DNA of 64,000 bases from Diplonema japonicum (Eukaryota; Euglenozoa; Diplonemea; Diplonemida; Diplonemidae), in contig OZ025657.1 of the NCBI GenBank assembly GCA_964019335.1, positions 558,001 through 622,000 of the forward strand. The letters are read 5' to 3'. Made by a program: the position numbers and the translations under genes. This document shows, in pieces, positions 41,001 through 51,166 of this stretch; position 1 is the stretch's first letter, and each line of letters opens with the position of its first letter. The notes below the pieces were generated by a model, which saw nothing but the letters and a program-made list of their open reading frames with translations, was not told the origin of the DNA and did not search any database.

Positions 41001-43726
41001 GAAAGGCCGCGCAACGATGGAATGTACACAGGCCAGCCGTCGGGGTTTGTGTTGGAGTTACGGAACACTGGCATGTCGGGGACGTGCTCCCATGTGGCAC
41101 CATCCTGCAGGAGAAGGTGCCTCCGGTGTGCTGAGTGGTCGTATGCCTGAACACCCACCGACTGATCCATGGGCCAGTAGGCCAAAAGCCCGCTCTCTGG
41201 TGTGCACTCGCGCGGGGGCAGCGAGGTGTGGAGGTATGCTCTGACTTGCTCCGTGGTTCTGCAATCAGCCCAAACCCTTGCCTCGGCGACACACCCTACA
41301 AACGCATTCCCAACAGATCCATGCATAGCCCTGTCCGACTGCCGCATGTCGGGGATCGACGACGTGCGCGGTACTCGAATGCCCCTCATCCCGGGAGGCG
41401 GCACGTGGGAAATGTCCTCTGGTTCTGCAGGCTTGTCGTGTGCATCCTTCATGTGCGGTTCACCGATCAAATTCCCGTTTCTGTAGAGATTCCAACCATG
41501 GGCGCCATCGTGCGTCACGCACAAGTGCACCCAGTGGTGGCTGTCAGCTCCTGGGACGGAAGCAGACACTCCCCTGTGCTGGTGTTTAGTGGTACTTCCA
41601 ACGAAGTAGAGAGTATGCCGCTTCTGTCTGTCGATAGAAAGGTGCACTCGGTACTCAGGTGTCCCCCAGCAAAGGATCGTTGCAGGAGAGTCGACAGCGC
41701 CACGAACCCAGGCCTCCAAGGTGCATGGCTGTGATCTGGACAGCTTCGGAAGAGGGTGCGAGAACTCAGGGAGGGAGTTCCTTGTCAAGGACAGCGCGGA
41801 CTGGTGGTGTCGGTTCCTTCTAGAAGGGGTGATAGGGATGCGGAGTTGGATGGACCTCTCGGGGACCTGCGTACCGAGTGTCTCGATGGAACAAGGATTG
41901 CTGGTGGGAGACTGCGCAGGTTTACCTTCTTCAACAGTAATGGAAACCCAGTGCACGAGTGCTTTGGGTGCCATGCTGGTATCTCCTTCTTCACCAAGTC
42001 TGTCGTGCTGCTGGCGCACAACCGTTTGCAGTAACGCTGCAATCTCGTCAGGGAGTTGTGCGACGTCGTTCATAGACTCCCCTCCTGTCCCTCTGAATAC
42101 GGCCTCGACGAGCCCATCCACAGCACGTTCAACGGGCAGTGTACCTGCTCTGACGTGTGCCACAGCGGCTTCCCACTCTGGGTGTGCGTGGAGGTCGCCG
42201 AGCAGCCTCCTCTGGGAAGGTGCCAAAGGTGCTGTGGCGGGGGCACTAGCTTTCTCATCGATAGGAACACCGGATGTGCTAATGATGGCCAGGCGCTTGT
42301 CTTTAGTCTCCTTAACATCCCCGATAGACACTACCTTGCAGATCACCTTGTCCTTAGCAAGATGCGGGTGGCGGAGTTTGACGTCAACCTGCCTCCAAGT
42401 AGTCGTGAGGGTATCGTAGAGATACACACACAGCGAGACGTAGTCGGAGCTGAGCGGGTCAGGTGTTGCTACGGAAGAGGCAGCGATAGCGATAGTTGTT
42501 TTGTCATTAACAGAGGCAATGGAGGGTATTGCATCGGCATCCACCGTGAACGGGGGGGAGACACGCCTGTCAGCACGGCCAGAGTTTTCCATCTGAAGAA
42601 GAGCAGCATTCTTGTTGCCAGGGCCAGGTGAAGCAATTAGTACGCTGGTTTTACCACCAAAGACAGCCAAGCCCTGCACTGATCCAGGCCCTACTGCCAC
42701 CCGCCTTTCAGTACGCAAGTACGTCGGCAGCGCAAGTCTTCTACTTGGACAGTACATTGAAAATAAGAAGTTTCTGGCTGACTCCAGCTCGGACATCACG
42801 GCCTGCTCATGATCGGCCTTCCTCTTCGTCCTCCTGGATGATGTAGACGAAGCCAGCATGTCTTCTTCGCCAGGTCCGGAATCGTAAGACATCAGCCCCC
42901 AAGCAACTTCTACCAGCAGGGGGAGTTCACCTCTTGCAATAGCTAACTGGATAGCAAGTTTGACTGCCACAGGGTGCCCCTTCTTCCAAGCTTCGAGAAG
43001 GAAACACAGCAGTCGACGCACAGTGCCACCGGTGAGCACGGTAGTGTACCCCGTGTGCGGGGACAAGCTGCATGGCACGCAGTAGGTGAGCCAGTTTTGA
43101 ATATTTTTGAGGACTTCTTTTAAAAGAGAGCGCCGTTCCAAGGCGACGGAGGAAAGCAGAGAAAGAGAGACTGCCGCACCACAGTCGAGAGTCCGTTGTG
43201 TGAGAGACGGTGGGCGCTCCAGGGGCGTGCCCAGCATGTTCTTGGAGCCGGAGTCGGGTGAGAAGTCTGACTCGGAGAAGCCGAAGCCGTCGGAAGGGCT
43301 GTCGTCATCCTCGCTGCTCGTCTCGTCTTCTGAAGAGCTCACCTCAGTGCTCACGTCAGCCTCTTCTGCTTCAGGGACTGCGAACTTCGCTGCATCTGCG
43401 CGGTGTGCTTCACACAACACCACTGCCCTCTTTGTGCACAGCTCCTTATACCTGCTTGAGGGTATCACCCTGCCCTGCTGGGTGCTGTCGCCCCCGTCTG
43501 TAAGTTCATACTCATCTGCCGCGTACACAGGTGTCATGGCAGGGCTGTTTGTCGGCCTGTACGCCCTCGACACCTCACTTATCTTCTCATCATTGTGCCA
43601 TAAATCTACTAAATCCAACTTCGTTGCATCAGGGACAGTGCTGGGGCGCCCTGTGGAGGGTTGTGGCTGCTTCTTCGCCGAAGGAGGGTCCAAGAACTCA
43701 GAAGGGGTGAGCATATGTGTAGCCAT
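32005..43726 (-). CDS. Giant HECT E3 ubiquitin ligase with LamG-like, SPRY and ZZ domains
   Basis: Ten exons: 35750-43726, 35615-35713, 33898-35581, 33752-33864, 33649-33713, 33306-33606, 33215-33272, 32995-33173, 32863-32943 and 32005-32817. The sum is 11370 nt, exactly 3789 residues plus stop. The start is the ATG at 43726; the codon at 43729 is GTG. Domains: a concanavalin/LamG-like fold at about 655-860 (HHWVHLCVTHDGAHGW), SPRY at about 1900-2043 (EVYFTRNGKLVGFH), a ZZ zinc finger at about 2590-2627 (CDGCGHH, YRCNTCPDFDLCGRC), a Cys-rich patch at about 2750-2785, and HECT at about 3430-3789. The HECT part has VRFSGEDGIDIGG, GRLMGTCLRTND and the catalytic Cys in LPMAHTCFNQLDLP. The layout recalls HERC1/2 or HECTD4. 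Three of the nine introns (35582-35614, 33273-33305, 32818-32862) are multiples of three with no stop, so these segments could be coding instead. Confidence 0.88.
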
Positions 43727-43838
43727 CACGCATGTCCCCGCTCACCTGTAAAAACCCCTCCCTCCTGTAATAATATTTGTGTTTCTTTTGTTAAGAGCAA
43801 ATGAGTGAGACACTGACTGTGTTGTGCTTTTATGTGTG

Positions 43839-45200
43839 CTAGTTGGTGTCCACGAACAGGGGGAAAACGTCGTCATCTTCGGCGGGTGCAGGCTCGGCTG
43901 CCTGTTGTGCCTGCGGTGCCGTGTGGGCCGTAGTGGGTGCAGAGTCGAGCAGTGCATCGAGCATCTTGTTGGCGTCTGTGATGCCTGATGCGATCCTGCC
44001 AAGCTGCTGGTGAGTAGCTGCTGCAGAGCTGTTAACCAGGTGTCGTGAAACAAGAGGCGCACCACCCTGTGAACGGATTTTGTTGTCAATTTCAAGGAAT
44101 TCACACAACTGCGCAGTCTGGGGGTTGTCTGTTGCCGTGTAGTTCGGCCTGTTCGGCGATGCCCATGCAGGGTCCCACGGGGTGACGGGGAGCCCTTGCG
44201 AACACGCCCCAAGTTTTTTCACCACCCACTCGTGGTGCTTGTTGACATTCCTTTTCATCTCCGCTATTTCCTCGGGCCTCAGTCTGCATTCGTCCTTCCC
44301 GACTGGCATCAGCTCGTTCGCAGCCTTTAATACTGCCAGCCACCTGGTGTCCCTGTACAAGGTGTTGTCCTGCACGCCCATTCCTTCGAGTGCAGGGATG
44401 TTGAGGATTTGCAAAAACCCACGCTTAGGAAGGCACTTGTCCAAGGCAAGGAATTTTGTGGTACCGGTGCCCTTCGGGTCTTCTTTGGCCCAGTCAACGA
44501 CAGCGGAGAACTTACAATGAAGGTGACCCGAGAAGTGGTACTGAGGGCGCAGCGTCTTGAGGAGGGTCTCGGCAGGAGGCGACCCGAGCACGCCTGCGTC
44601 AATCTCGTCTTTGAACTGCTTCTTCCACCGAACGAGGTTAACAGCGTCGCCGTAATCATAAATACCCCTTGGCCAGTCGTGCGTAAGGAACACATCAGGC
44701 CTCATGCCCCATGCAAGCATCTTCTGTATCTCGAAGTCTCGTGTGTGATAGATGGACCGCATTGTGCCGTCTGTGTAAGGCGGTCTCTCTGTGTACCCTT
44801 TATAGTAGTCGTTCGACTTGTAGATACCGCTCGTTCCTGCAATGACAAGCCCGTTGAAGTTAACGACACCACCGAAGCCGAGGAAGTAGATGTTCTCCGC
44901 CGCCCACCCACCGTAGTAGGTTTCCCAAGAATGGTTTGAGGCTTCGTGGTTCCCCCCAATGAAGATGGTCAGCACCGGTGCCACCTTCGCACCACTGTGA
45001 TACGACTCAAAGTCCCCCATTACCCTGTACTTCTGTGGACAGGCAAGTCCTCTTAAATCATCATCGTCACGAACCGCTTGGAAGTCACCGCATATTAGGA
45101 GCAAGTCTACCTTCACACCCTGCTGCCTTTCCGCTGCTTGAAGAGTTCTGTAAATGATATCCAGCTCCCCATGACAGCATCCTTCCACCGCGATTAACAT
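43839..45200 (-). CDS. DBR1: RNA lariat debranching enzyme
   Basis: 453 residues; the start ATG is 8 nt after a CTCGCAG acceptor-like site. The metallophosphoesterase core shows AVEGCCHGELD, where Cys stands in the first metal-ligand position as in all DBR1 proteins. Also present are LLICGDFQAVR, FIGGNHEAS, FLTHDWPRGIYDYG and GHLHCKF. The lariat-recognition loop region (YKSNDYYKGYTERPPY) is intact. The C-terminal quarter is Ala/Pro-rich and divergent, as is usual. It cleaves the 2'-5' branch of excised introns in the nucleus, fitting a genome full of very small introns. Confidence 0.95.
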   Translation of the reverse strand: MLIAVEGCCHGELDIIYRTLQAAERQQGVKVDLLLICGDFQAVRDDDDLRGLACPQKYRVMGDFESYHSGAKVAPVLTIFIGGNHEASNHSWETYYGGWAAENIYFLGFGGVVNFNGLVIAGTSGIYKSNDYYKGYTERPPYTDGTMRSIYHTRDFEIQKMLAWGMRPDVFLTHDWPRGIYDYGDAVNLVRWKKQFKDEIDAGVLGSPPAETLLKTLRPQYHFSGHLHCKFSAVVDWAKEDPKGTGTTKFLALDKCLPKRGFLQILNIPALEGMGVQDNTLYRDTRWLAVLKAANELMPVGKDECRLRPEEIAEMKRNVNKHHEWVVKKLGACSQGLPVTPWDPAWASPNRPNYTATDNPQTAQLCEFLEIDNKIRSQGGAPLVSRHLVNSSAAATHQQLGRIASGITDANKMLDALLDSAPTTAHTAPQAQQAAEPAPAEDDDVFPLFVDTN

Positions 45201-45279
45201 TTGGTGTCCTGCGAGATAGAGTTGGGAAGAAGAGGGGGGGAGGAAAATGAGATGGGAGGGCTTCTCCTAGAAAGGAGAG

Positions 45280-45519
45280 TCAACACCCGTCTAGCTCCTG
45301 AAGCCATCTGCTTCCTTTTATGTCGTTACTTGGGTAGTTTGTCACGCATAGATCTAATTGTGCTAGCCATTTGGGAGTGGTTTCATTAAACTGTGTTGTG
45401 TGCTCGATCGGGAATAGTAAATCTGGGTCACCCTGAGTAGTATTGTACGCTTCAAAAGGACACATTGCCATCCCTGTCTGCAGCAGGCATAACCAGTCGG
45501 GATCGGTGTCAGTTTGCAT
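45280..45519 (-). CDS. Small hypothetical protein, 79 residues
   Basis: The ATG at 45519 opens MQTDTDPDWLCLLQTGMAMC and the frame ends ...GSRWLQELDGC. Composition is ordinary (three Trp, four Cys, several Asp/Glu) and unlike the translated homopolymers around it, which favours a real small gene. It lies about 80 nt downstream of DBR1 in the same direction. No domain, signal peptide or membrane span is seen. It could also be the last exon of a longer gene. Confidence 0.45.
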   Translation of the reverse strand: MQTDTDPDWLCLLQTGMAMCPFEAYNTTQGDPDLLFPIEHTTQFNETTPKWLAQLDLCVTNYPSNDIKGSRWLQELDGC

Positions 45520-46762
45520 TTTATTTCTTTTTTTTTTTTCTGTTACGGCCACCTTTGCTTTTTTTTTTTTTGGATGTATGAAATAAGAGCTATAAAAAAA
45601 GAGGAGCATTAATAAGTAAAAGATTGGGATTGGGAGGGGTTTTTGTGCTGGTGGAATGGGTGGGAGAAATGGAAGAAAAAAAAAAAGAAAAAAAGAGAGA
45701 GAGGGGGAAAAAAAAAAAAAAAAGAAGAAAAAAAGGGAGAAGGAGACGGGTGAGCAAAGAGGAAAATGAAATTACAAGAAGAAAGAAAGAGAGAGAACTT
45801 TTTCTTTCTTCTTTTTTTTTTTTTGTTTTCTTGTCCTCTTCAGCCACGTGTACTCACATCACCCTTCTTATTCTTTTAATTTTTTTCTTCTTCTTTTTTT
45901 TTTTTTTCCTTTCTTTTTTTCTTTTTTTTTTTTTACCTGTTATATTTTCGTTTAAACTAAAGAAACAATTCTCAGAAAAGAGAGCAGGGGAAATGCGAAA
46001 GGCATATAAATTAAGAAGAAAAAAAACCCCTAGCCCTTAACCAGATACCTATAAATAAAAAGGAAGGAAAAACACCTTGTTTACATGTGGCCGATAGGAA
46101 ATCCACGAGATGGAGGGAGTGAAGGAGCTGCAGATTGTATAAGTGGGGAAGGGGGGAAGGGGTGAATTGTGTTTTTATTCTTTCTTCTTTTTTGCTGAGG
46201 GTGGCATAAGTTTGTTTTCCCCCCTCCTCCCTCTTTTCCTGCTTTCAGAAACTCAGGATTTGAGGTTTTTATATTTGTCGTCATTATTTCCCCTTCCTTG
46301 CCCCACCACCACCTATCCTCTAATTTCCCTTTTTTTTTTCCCCGTTAGAAGGGAAAAAAAAAGAAAGGAAAACACTTGTTTTTTTTCTTTTTAATTCCCC
46401 CACATTTTTTTTTTTTTTTACACACATTTTTTTCTTTATTTTTCCTCAGTGTTGTCTTTTTCTCTGTTATTCTACACTTTTGTTTTTGGGGGGGGGCCTG
46501 TAAATATGGAAAAAAAAAAACATATCGAGAAAAAGGAGTGGGGTGAAGGAAAAAAAGAATTCACTATGATGGGGGGGGGGGGGGGGAAGAAGTGGTAGCA
46601 ACGGCCCACCGCAAAAGAGAAAAGAAAAGTGTGTTTGTTTGTTTCCTTTTTTAATTGTTCATGTTAGTTTTCCTTCTTTTATGCCCCCCCCCTCTCTTTC
46701 CCCCCTTTTTGTGTAACGGCACATTTTTTAAAAAAAAAAAAGAGAAAACCAATCCTTCCTGT
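45520..46762. other. 1.2-kb intergenic homopolymer region
   Basis: It has many A/T runs and G or C runs (46488-46496, 46571-46586, 46685-46692). Apart from the dispersed element nothing is recognisable. Confidence 0.5.
46561..46614 (+). repeat. Dispersed short element, copy 2
   Basis: It starts TCACTATGAT exactly like copy 1, has a 16-nt G run inserted, then GAAGTGGTAGCAACGGCCC and an A-rich end. It is also preceded by an A-rich tract. Confidence 0.7.
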
Positions 46763-47238
46763 TTACCTTCCCCTGCCCCTTCCACCACGGAAGTTACCAC
46801 GGCCACGGGCACCCTTTATTGTTATTGTTATTTTTTTATGTCCCCAAAACCGTAAGCCTGCATACCTCACCGAAGGTGTCTGTGTCATTGCTCCTGGAAG
46901 ATGTGATGTCAGCCTTGGAGAGGGTATCGAAAAAGCTAGATTCCTGTGGGGGGTTTTTTATTGGCTTTTTTTTTTCCACCATACCTTCTTGTAAGCTGGG
47001 TTCACGTTCTGGCTCTTCTCCTTCTCGAACTCCTCGACCTGCTTCTGCATCGCCTCGAAGTCGAATTCCTTCTACGATTTTATGTGAATAAAAAAAAGGG
47101 GGGGATACCATTTCCTCCCTCTTACCAGCAGGGGCAGAAGAGGCGAACTCCAGTCCAGTGTGCGAGGCGTACGAGTTGCGGTTGTAGCCCTTGCCACCAC
47201 CCCTTCGCCTGTGAAAAAGGATTTTTTTTTTCTTTGGT

Positions 47239-47271
<33 letters not shown>

Positions 47272-47862
47272 AAGAAAAAAAATACAAACCCGTATCTGTT
47301 GTTGTAGCCACCGCCACCCCCACGGCCACCGCCACCCCCGTGGTGCCTGTTGTGCCCACCATCGTACCTGGGCTGTCGGTAGTCGGGGACTGCAGTGACT
47401 CTGTCCTTGTGGTAGTTATTGTGGTGCCCCATCGGGGGACCGCGGTTAGGGGCATGGTGGCCGCTTTGGTGCTGCGGCCTGGGAGGGCCCGCAGTAACAA
47501 TGGCAGGGTCCGCAGGCGGCATGTTTGAGTCAGGGTAGACAGTCAAGTCCTTGATGTCGTTGCCCCTGTGTGATGCTAGGTGGCAGCAGCAACACATACC
47601 TGAATACAATGAATTCGAAAAGCTGGTCGGACTTCGGCACGAAAGTCGCTGCTGGCCGTTCCTCAGTCCCGTACATAGTAACGCTGGAGAGGGTCAGTGT
47701 GTTGGCTGCGGCGTTGATGTCAGCAAGAGTCCCTGTATGGTGGTATTTTGTTATTTTTTTCTTTTCTTTTTTCTTTTTTCCGTGCGTTGTGTCAATACCT
47801 TCATATTTTATACTACTTTTACTAATCAACGAGAGCTTCTGGCCCAGTCTAGGGACGGACAT
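46763..47862 (-). CDS. LSM14: LSM14/Scd6/Trailer hitch mRNP protein
   Basis: Seven small exons: 47799-47862, 47600-47732, 47290-47565, 47109-47208, 46985-47071, 46866-46943 and 46763-46813. Together they give 262 residues in one frame; the introns are 66, 34, 81, 37, 41 and 52 nt. The N-terminal LSm fold (GQKLSLISKSSIKYEG joined to TLADINAAANTLTLSS, then MYGTEERP and FEFIVFRGNDIKDLTVY) is diagnostic. A His/Gly/Arg-rich linker follows, then the FDF region (KEFDFEAMQKQ), the FFD box (YKKESSFFDTLS), the TFG box (DTDTFGE) and a final RGG tail. It represses translation and promotes decapping with DDX6 in P-bodies. Every module of the family is present in order, which strongly validates the splice model. 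Confidence 0.94.
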
Positions 47863-48427
47863 TTTTTTCAAGTTTTTTTTCTTCTTCTTTTTTTGTCACG
47901 GGGGGGCGGGACAGGCCGGTGTAGGTGTCCTTGTCCTTCATTATGAATAATTCGCAACAATCAAATCCCAAAAAAAAAAAAGAAAAAAAAAAAAAAAAAA
48001 AATCACTTGAAAGAAACCGCGCTTCACAATGATGGAGAGCAACGACCCGCCGAAGGAAAAAAAAAAAAAAAAAAAAAAAAACTCCATCTTTTAACACACC
48101 ACAGTAGGCTCCAAAGTGTACCATAGGGCAGGGGGTGCATTTGTTGTCGACTGCCTCACCGATTAATTTATCAGTAAAGAATTAACTATCCAAGACGAAG
48201 CGGGTGCTTAAAAATAAAACAAACGGTGTGCACTTTGGCCATTCCGCACACAAAGTGGTGCCAGAGTTATTAGTTCACTTTTTTTATTTCGGAAAGGTAA
48301 ATATTTGTAACAAAGAGAAGGAGGAAACACGCATGTCAAAGGGGACCTCTCGTCCAGACAGTATCGTCGGGGAATGAATGCCGAGCGCCTTTGGGTCGGG
48401 TAGTCCGAAGGTGGCCGATGTCATTTA
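47863..48427. other. Intergenic region
   Basis: Long A runs (about 47970-48002 interrupted, and 48057-48080) bracket the dispersed element. Sequence from 48120 to 48427 is ordinary, with no coding frame. Confidence 0.5.
48023..48056 (+). repeat. Dispersed short element, degenerate copy 3
   Basis: TCACAATGATGG is followed directly by AGCAACGACCCGCCGAAGG and an A-tract. It lacks the GAAGTGGTT part seen in the other copies. Confidence 0.55.
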
Positions 48428-50866
48428 TTAGAGATTTTCATCCGCCCTTGAATCATTCTCTTTCTTTTTCAGTTCTTCCAATTGTTTCATGACAATTTTG
48501 TATTCTGGGGTGCCCTCCTTACCACAGTACTCGTGTATCTCTGGCACTGTTGCCCACCTCTTCTTGGCCCCCTCGGGATCGCACTCCTCAGGGACTGTGA
48601 GAGTGAAGTCCTGCCTGCACACATAGTTCATAAGCACATCTGTTTCCATGCGTGACATGTAAGGGTAGTAGTGCAAGCCGTCCCCAGTGCTCGTGCGTCC
48701 AAAGGTTCGGTACAGCAGTTGAGTCATATCGTAAGTGTCCAGCACGGGCACCCCGTTGCACGCGGCAGCCATACGAACTGCCTCACGATAGGCGGCCGCC
48801 TTCTGTGGTGAGTTGCAAGTGTAGCACAACTCTTGTGTATCCGAGCACCCATTCCTTGAAGTGAAGTGCATTGGATTCACCACCAGTCGTTTCTGTGCCT
48901 TCGCCTTCAGCACCCCCACAGTCCTTATCATCTCGTCTAGGTAGTGGTTGATGGGCATCCAGTGTGTCCCCATGTCCCACGCCCCTGCGCCGTACACCGT
49001 CAGGTTCGCACCCGCCACTTCTTTCAGTGTCATTTTCGACAGCGGAGCGAACACAGGGGACAATCTGCGCATGAGGAGGGACGGTGCGAACCTAAATGCC
49101 ACCCGCCCGCCGTGATAGTTAAAGTGGCGTGTTTTCCCTGTCGGAGGCGGACTGGACAGCAGGTCCTCCAGCGTCTCCGCAAGCATTCTCGTTAGGCTGT
49201 CGCCCATGAACAACAAAGAGTGTCCGGAGCCCAGGCATTTTTTCAGGTCAAAATCAGTCAGTGTAGGCAGCCTGCAAGTAAGCGGCTGCCATCGTGCCCA
49301 AGCGTTGTCTGGGGAGGGAACACCTGTTGAGAGGATGTGTCCTCGGAAGGTCTCGTTTTGCATCTTGCAAACAGGCGCCTCAGCATCCAAGGATCCGGTG
49401 TCGTTCATGGCCAGTGCCAAGGCTTGTCGGATGGAAAGCGACGGGGGTGGCTCGCAGTACTCGTGTATCTCTGGCACTGTTGCCCACCTCTTCTTGGCCC
49501 CCTCGGGATCGCACTCCTCAGGGACTGTGAGGTTGAAGTCCTGCCTGCACATGTTGTTCAGCAACACGTCTGATCCCAGCTGAGCAGCAAGTAGGTGGTA
49601 GCGTTCGTTGTCCGTGTGCTTCTGTCCTAGAGTGTGGAACATGGTCCGCGTCACTTCATATGTGTCCAGTACGGGCACCCCATTGCACGCAGCAGCCATC
49701 CTGACAGCCTCACGATAGGCATCAAATTTTTTAGTGGCTGTACAGGTCGCAGGTCTCATGTAGGGCATGAGATGTACTATCAGCTGCCCCTTTGATGCTT
49801 TCTTTAGCACACTAACAACTTTGATCATCTCATCCAAGTATCGACTGATGGGTGTCCAGAGTTGCCCAGCATCGTGTACCCCTGCACTGTACACCGTGTG
49901 AGTAGTAGCCTCAACCAGGTCGAGGGTTTTCGTGTAAAGGGCATATTCAGTTGGCTCAAAATAGCGATTGAGGAGCGAGGGCGCTTTGGTGAAGTGGATG
50001 GCGCCGGTCTTCCTCGTGCCCGGTATAACGTATTCGTTTTTGATAACAACAAGCTCGTCAACTGGTTTGCCTGTGAAGTGCATTTCGACTGCCTCCGCCA
50101 TGCCCCTGGCCGCTTCATCGCCTATGAAGTGCACTTCACGATCTATGAAGCACCGTGCAAGGCCGAGATCTGCCTTCGACGGCAGCATGCATCGTTTTGG
50201 TTCCCATTTCTGCTCCACTAACTTGCCATTGTGCAACGCTGCCTGCTCGGTACAGTTGAAGGCGCAATTGGACAAGATGCCCCTCAGTGTCGCCATCATC
50301 TCACCGGCGTTGCATGGCTGCGGGTGTGCAAAAGGCGTGTCGCACATAACACGGCTCAGGGCCTCTTGCAGGTTCTCGTTGGATGCTACCTCCATAACAT
50401 GGATACCGCTGCACTCCGCTGCAAGTAGCACCATTTGCTTGTATATTTCTGCAGACGAACATGTGCAGCTTTGCTCTGCAGGATCACAAACAGGGAAGCT
50501 GTTTGTATTTATTACTAGATGCCCACGCGAGGCACGGTGGAGCTCTTCCACACTCCGCACCACATCGTCCATGCTGGGCATGCTATGAGACTCGATGTCC
50601 CAGGGTGCCACACCGTACACTGTGAAGTTGGCTGCTGCAACAGCTCTCAGATGAGCGCGCGTGACGGGTCGGGAGGGCGTCTGCATGTAAAGGACACGTT
50701 GCTTTTGTAAGTTGACCTGCACGGCACCTAACAGCAGAATGCTGCCGGAAGAGGCATCACATCCTTGGTTGTCCTTCGAAGTCTTGTGGCGGGTCCTCCT
50801 AGAGTCAAAGAACACAACAAAACACGTGAACAACACTACTAACTTCAATGCCGTGTGCTTGTTCAT
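48428..50866 (-). CDS. Type II membrane protein with three PC-esterase-like (SGNH/GDSL) units
   Basis: 812 residues from the ATG at 50866; the frame extends to a TTG upstream, which I reject. A single membrane span (about residues 4-21, LKLVVLFTCFVVFF) suggests a Golgi/ER type II orientation. Three related units follow. The last has the complete SGNH-type set seen in TBL, NXPE and CASD1 proteins: FMGDSLTRM for the nucleophile and GDGLHYYP for the Asp/His pair. The middle unit has FIGDEAARGM, with Glu in place of the catalytic Ser, so it is probably inactive. The first lacks a clear GDS. Conserved Cys residues imply disulfides. The likely role is O-acylation or deacylation of glycans in the secretory path. 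A 77-nt block (48525-48601 versus 49455-49531) is identical between units. Confidence 0.8.
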   Translation of the reverse strand: MNKHTALKLVVLFTCFVVFFDSRRTRHKTSKDNQGCDASSGSILLLGAVQVNLQKQRVLYMQTPSRPVTRAHLRAVAAANFTVYGVAPWDIESHSMPSMDDVVRSVEELHRASRGHLVINTNSFPVCDPAEQSCTCSSAEIYKQMVLLAAECSGIHVMEVASNENLQEALSRVMCDTPFAHPQPCNAGEMMATLRGILSNCAFNCTEQAALHNGKLVEQKWEPKRCMLPSKADLGLARCFIDREVHFIGDEAARGMAEAVEMHFTGKPVDELVVIKNEYVIPGTRKTGAIHFTKAPSLLNRYFEPTEYALYTKTLDLVEATTHTVYSAGVHDAGQLWTPISRYLDEMIKVVSVLKKASKGQLIVHLMPYMRPATCTATKKFDAYREAVRMAAACNGVPVLDTYEVTRTMFHTLGQKHTDNERYHLLAAQLGSDVLLNNMCRQDFNLTVPEECDPEGAKKRWATVPEIHEYCEPPPSLSIRQALALAMNDTGSLDAEAPVCKMQNETFRGHILSTGVPSPDNAWARWQPLTCRLPTLTDFDLKKCLGSGHSLLFMGDSLTRMLAETLEDLLSSPPPTGKTRHFNYHGGRVAFRFAPSLLMRRLSPVFAPLSKMTLKEVAGANLTVYGAGAWDMGTHWMPINHYLDEMIRTVGVLKAKAQKRLVVNPMHFTSRNGCSDTQELCYTCNSPQKAAAYREAVRMAAACNGVPVLDTYDMTQLLYRTFGRTSTGDGLHYYPYMSRMETDVLMNYVCRQDFTLTVPEECDPEGAKKRWATVPEIHEYCGKEGTPEYKIVMKQLEELKKKENDSRADENL

Positions 50867-51166
50867 CGCCTGCCGAAAGGTGTACCGTATACTCAGTAAG
50901 GAAAACAAATCATAAAATGCGAGAGGGTATCACTAGCTTTTTTTTTGGGGGGGTGCAGTGACAATCCACTAACCTGACGGTGAAACGAAAAAAGTGGGGG
51001 GGAAATTCACCAACAAAAACGCCACAACGACGCCATGTAGATTGACTACTCCCAGTCGTTAGCCAGCAGGGTTTGAAGGGGGGGACAAGAAACTAAGACG
51101 GCTGAACCACGTTTTTTTTTTTTTAACTCGAACGCGGCGAAATGCACGCTTCTTATAGCCGTAGGA
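50867..51166. other. Short intergenic region
   Basis: A T run followed by a G run at about 50939-50954, and a T run at 51111-51124. No gene is visible. Confidence 0.5.
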
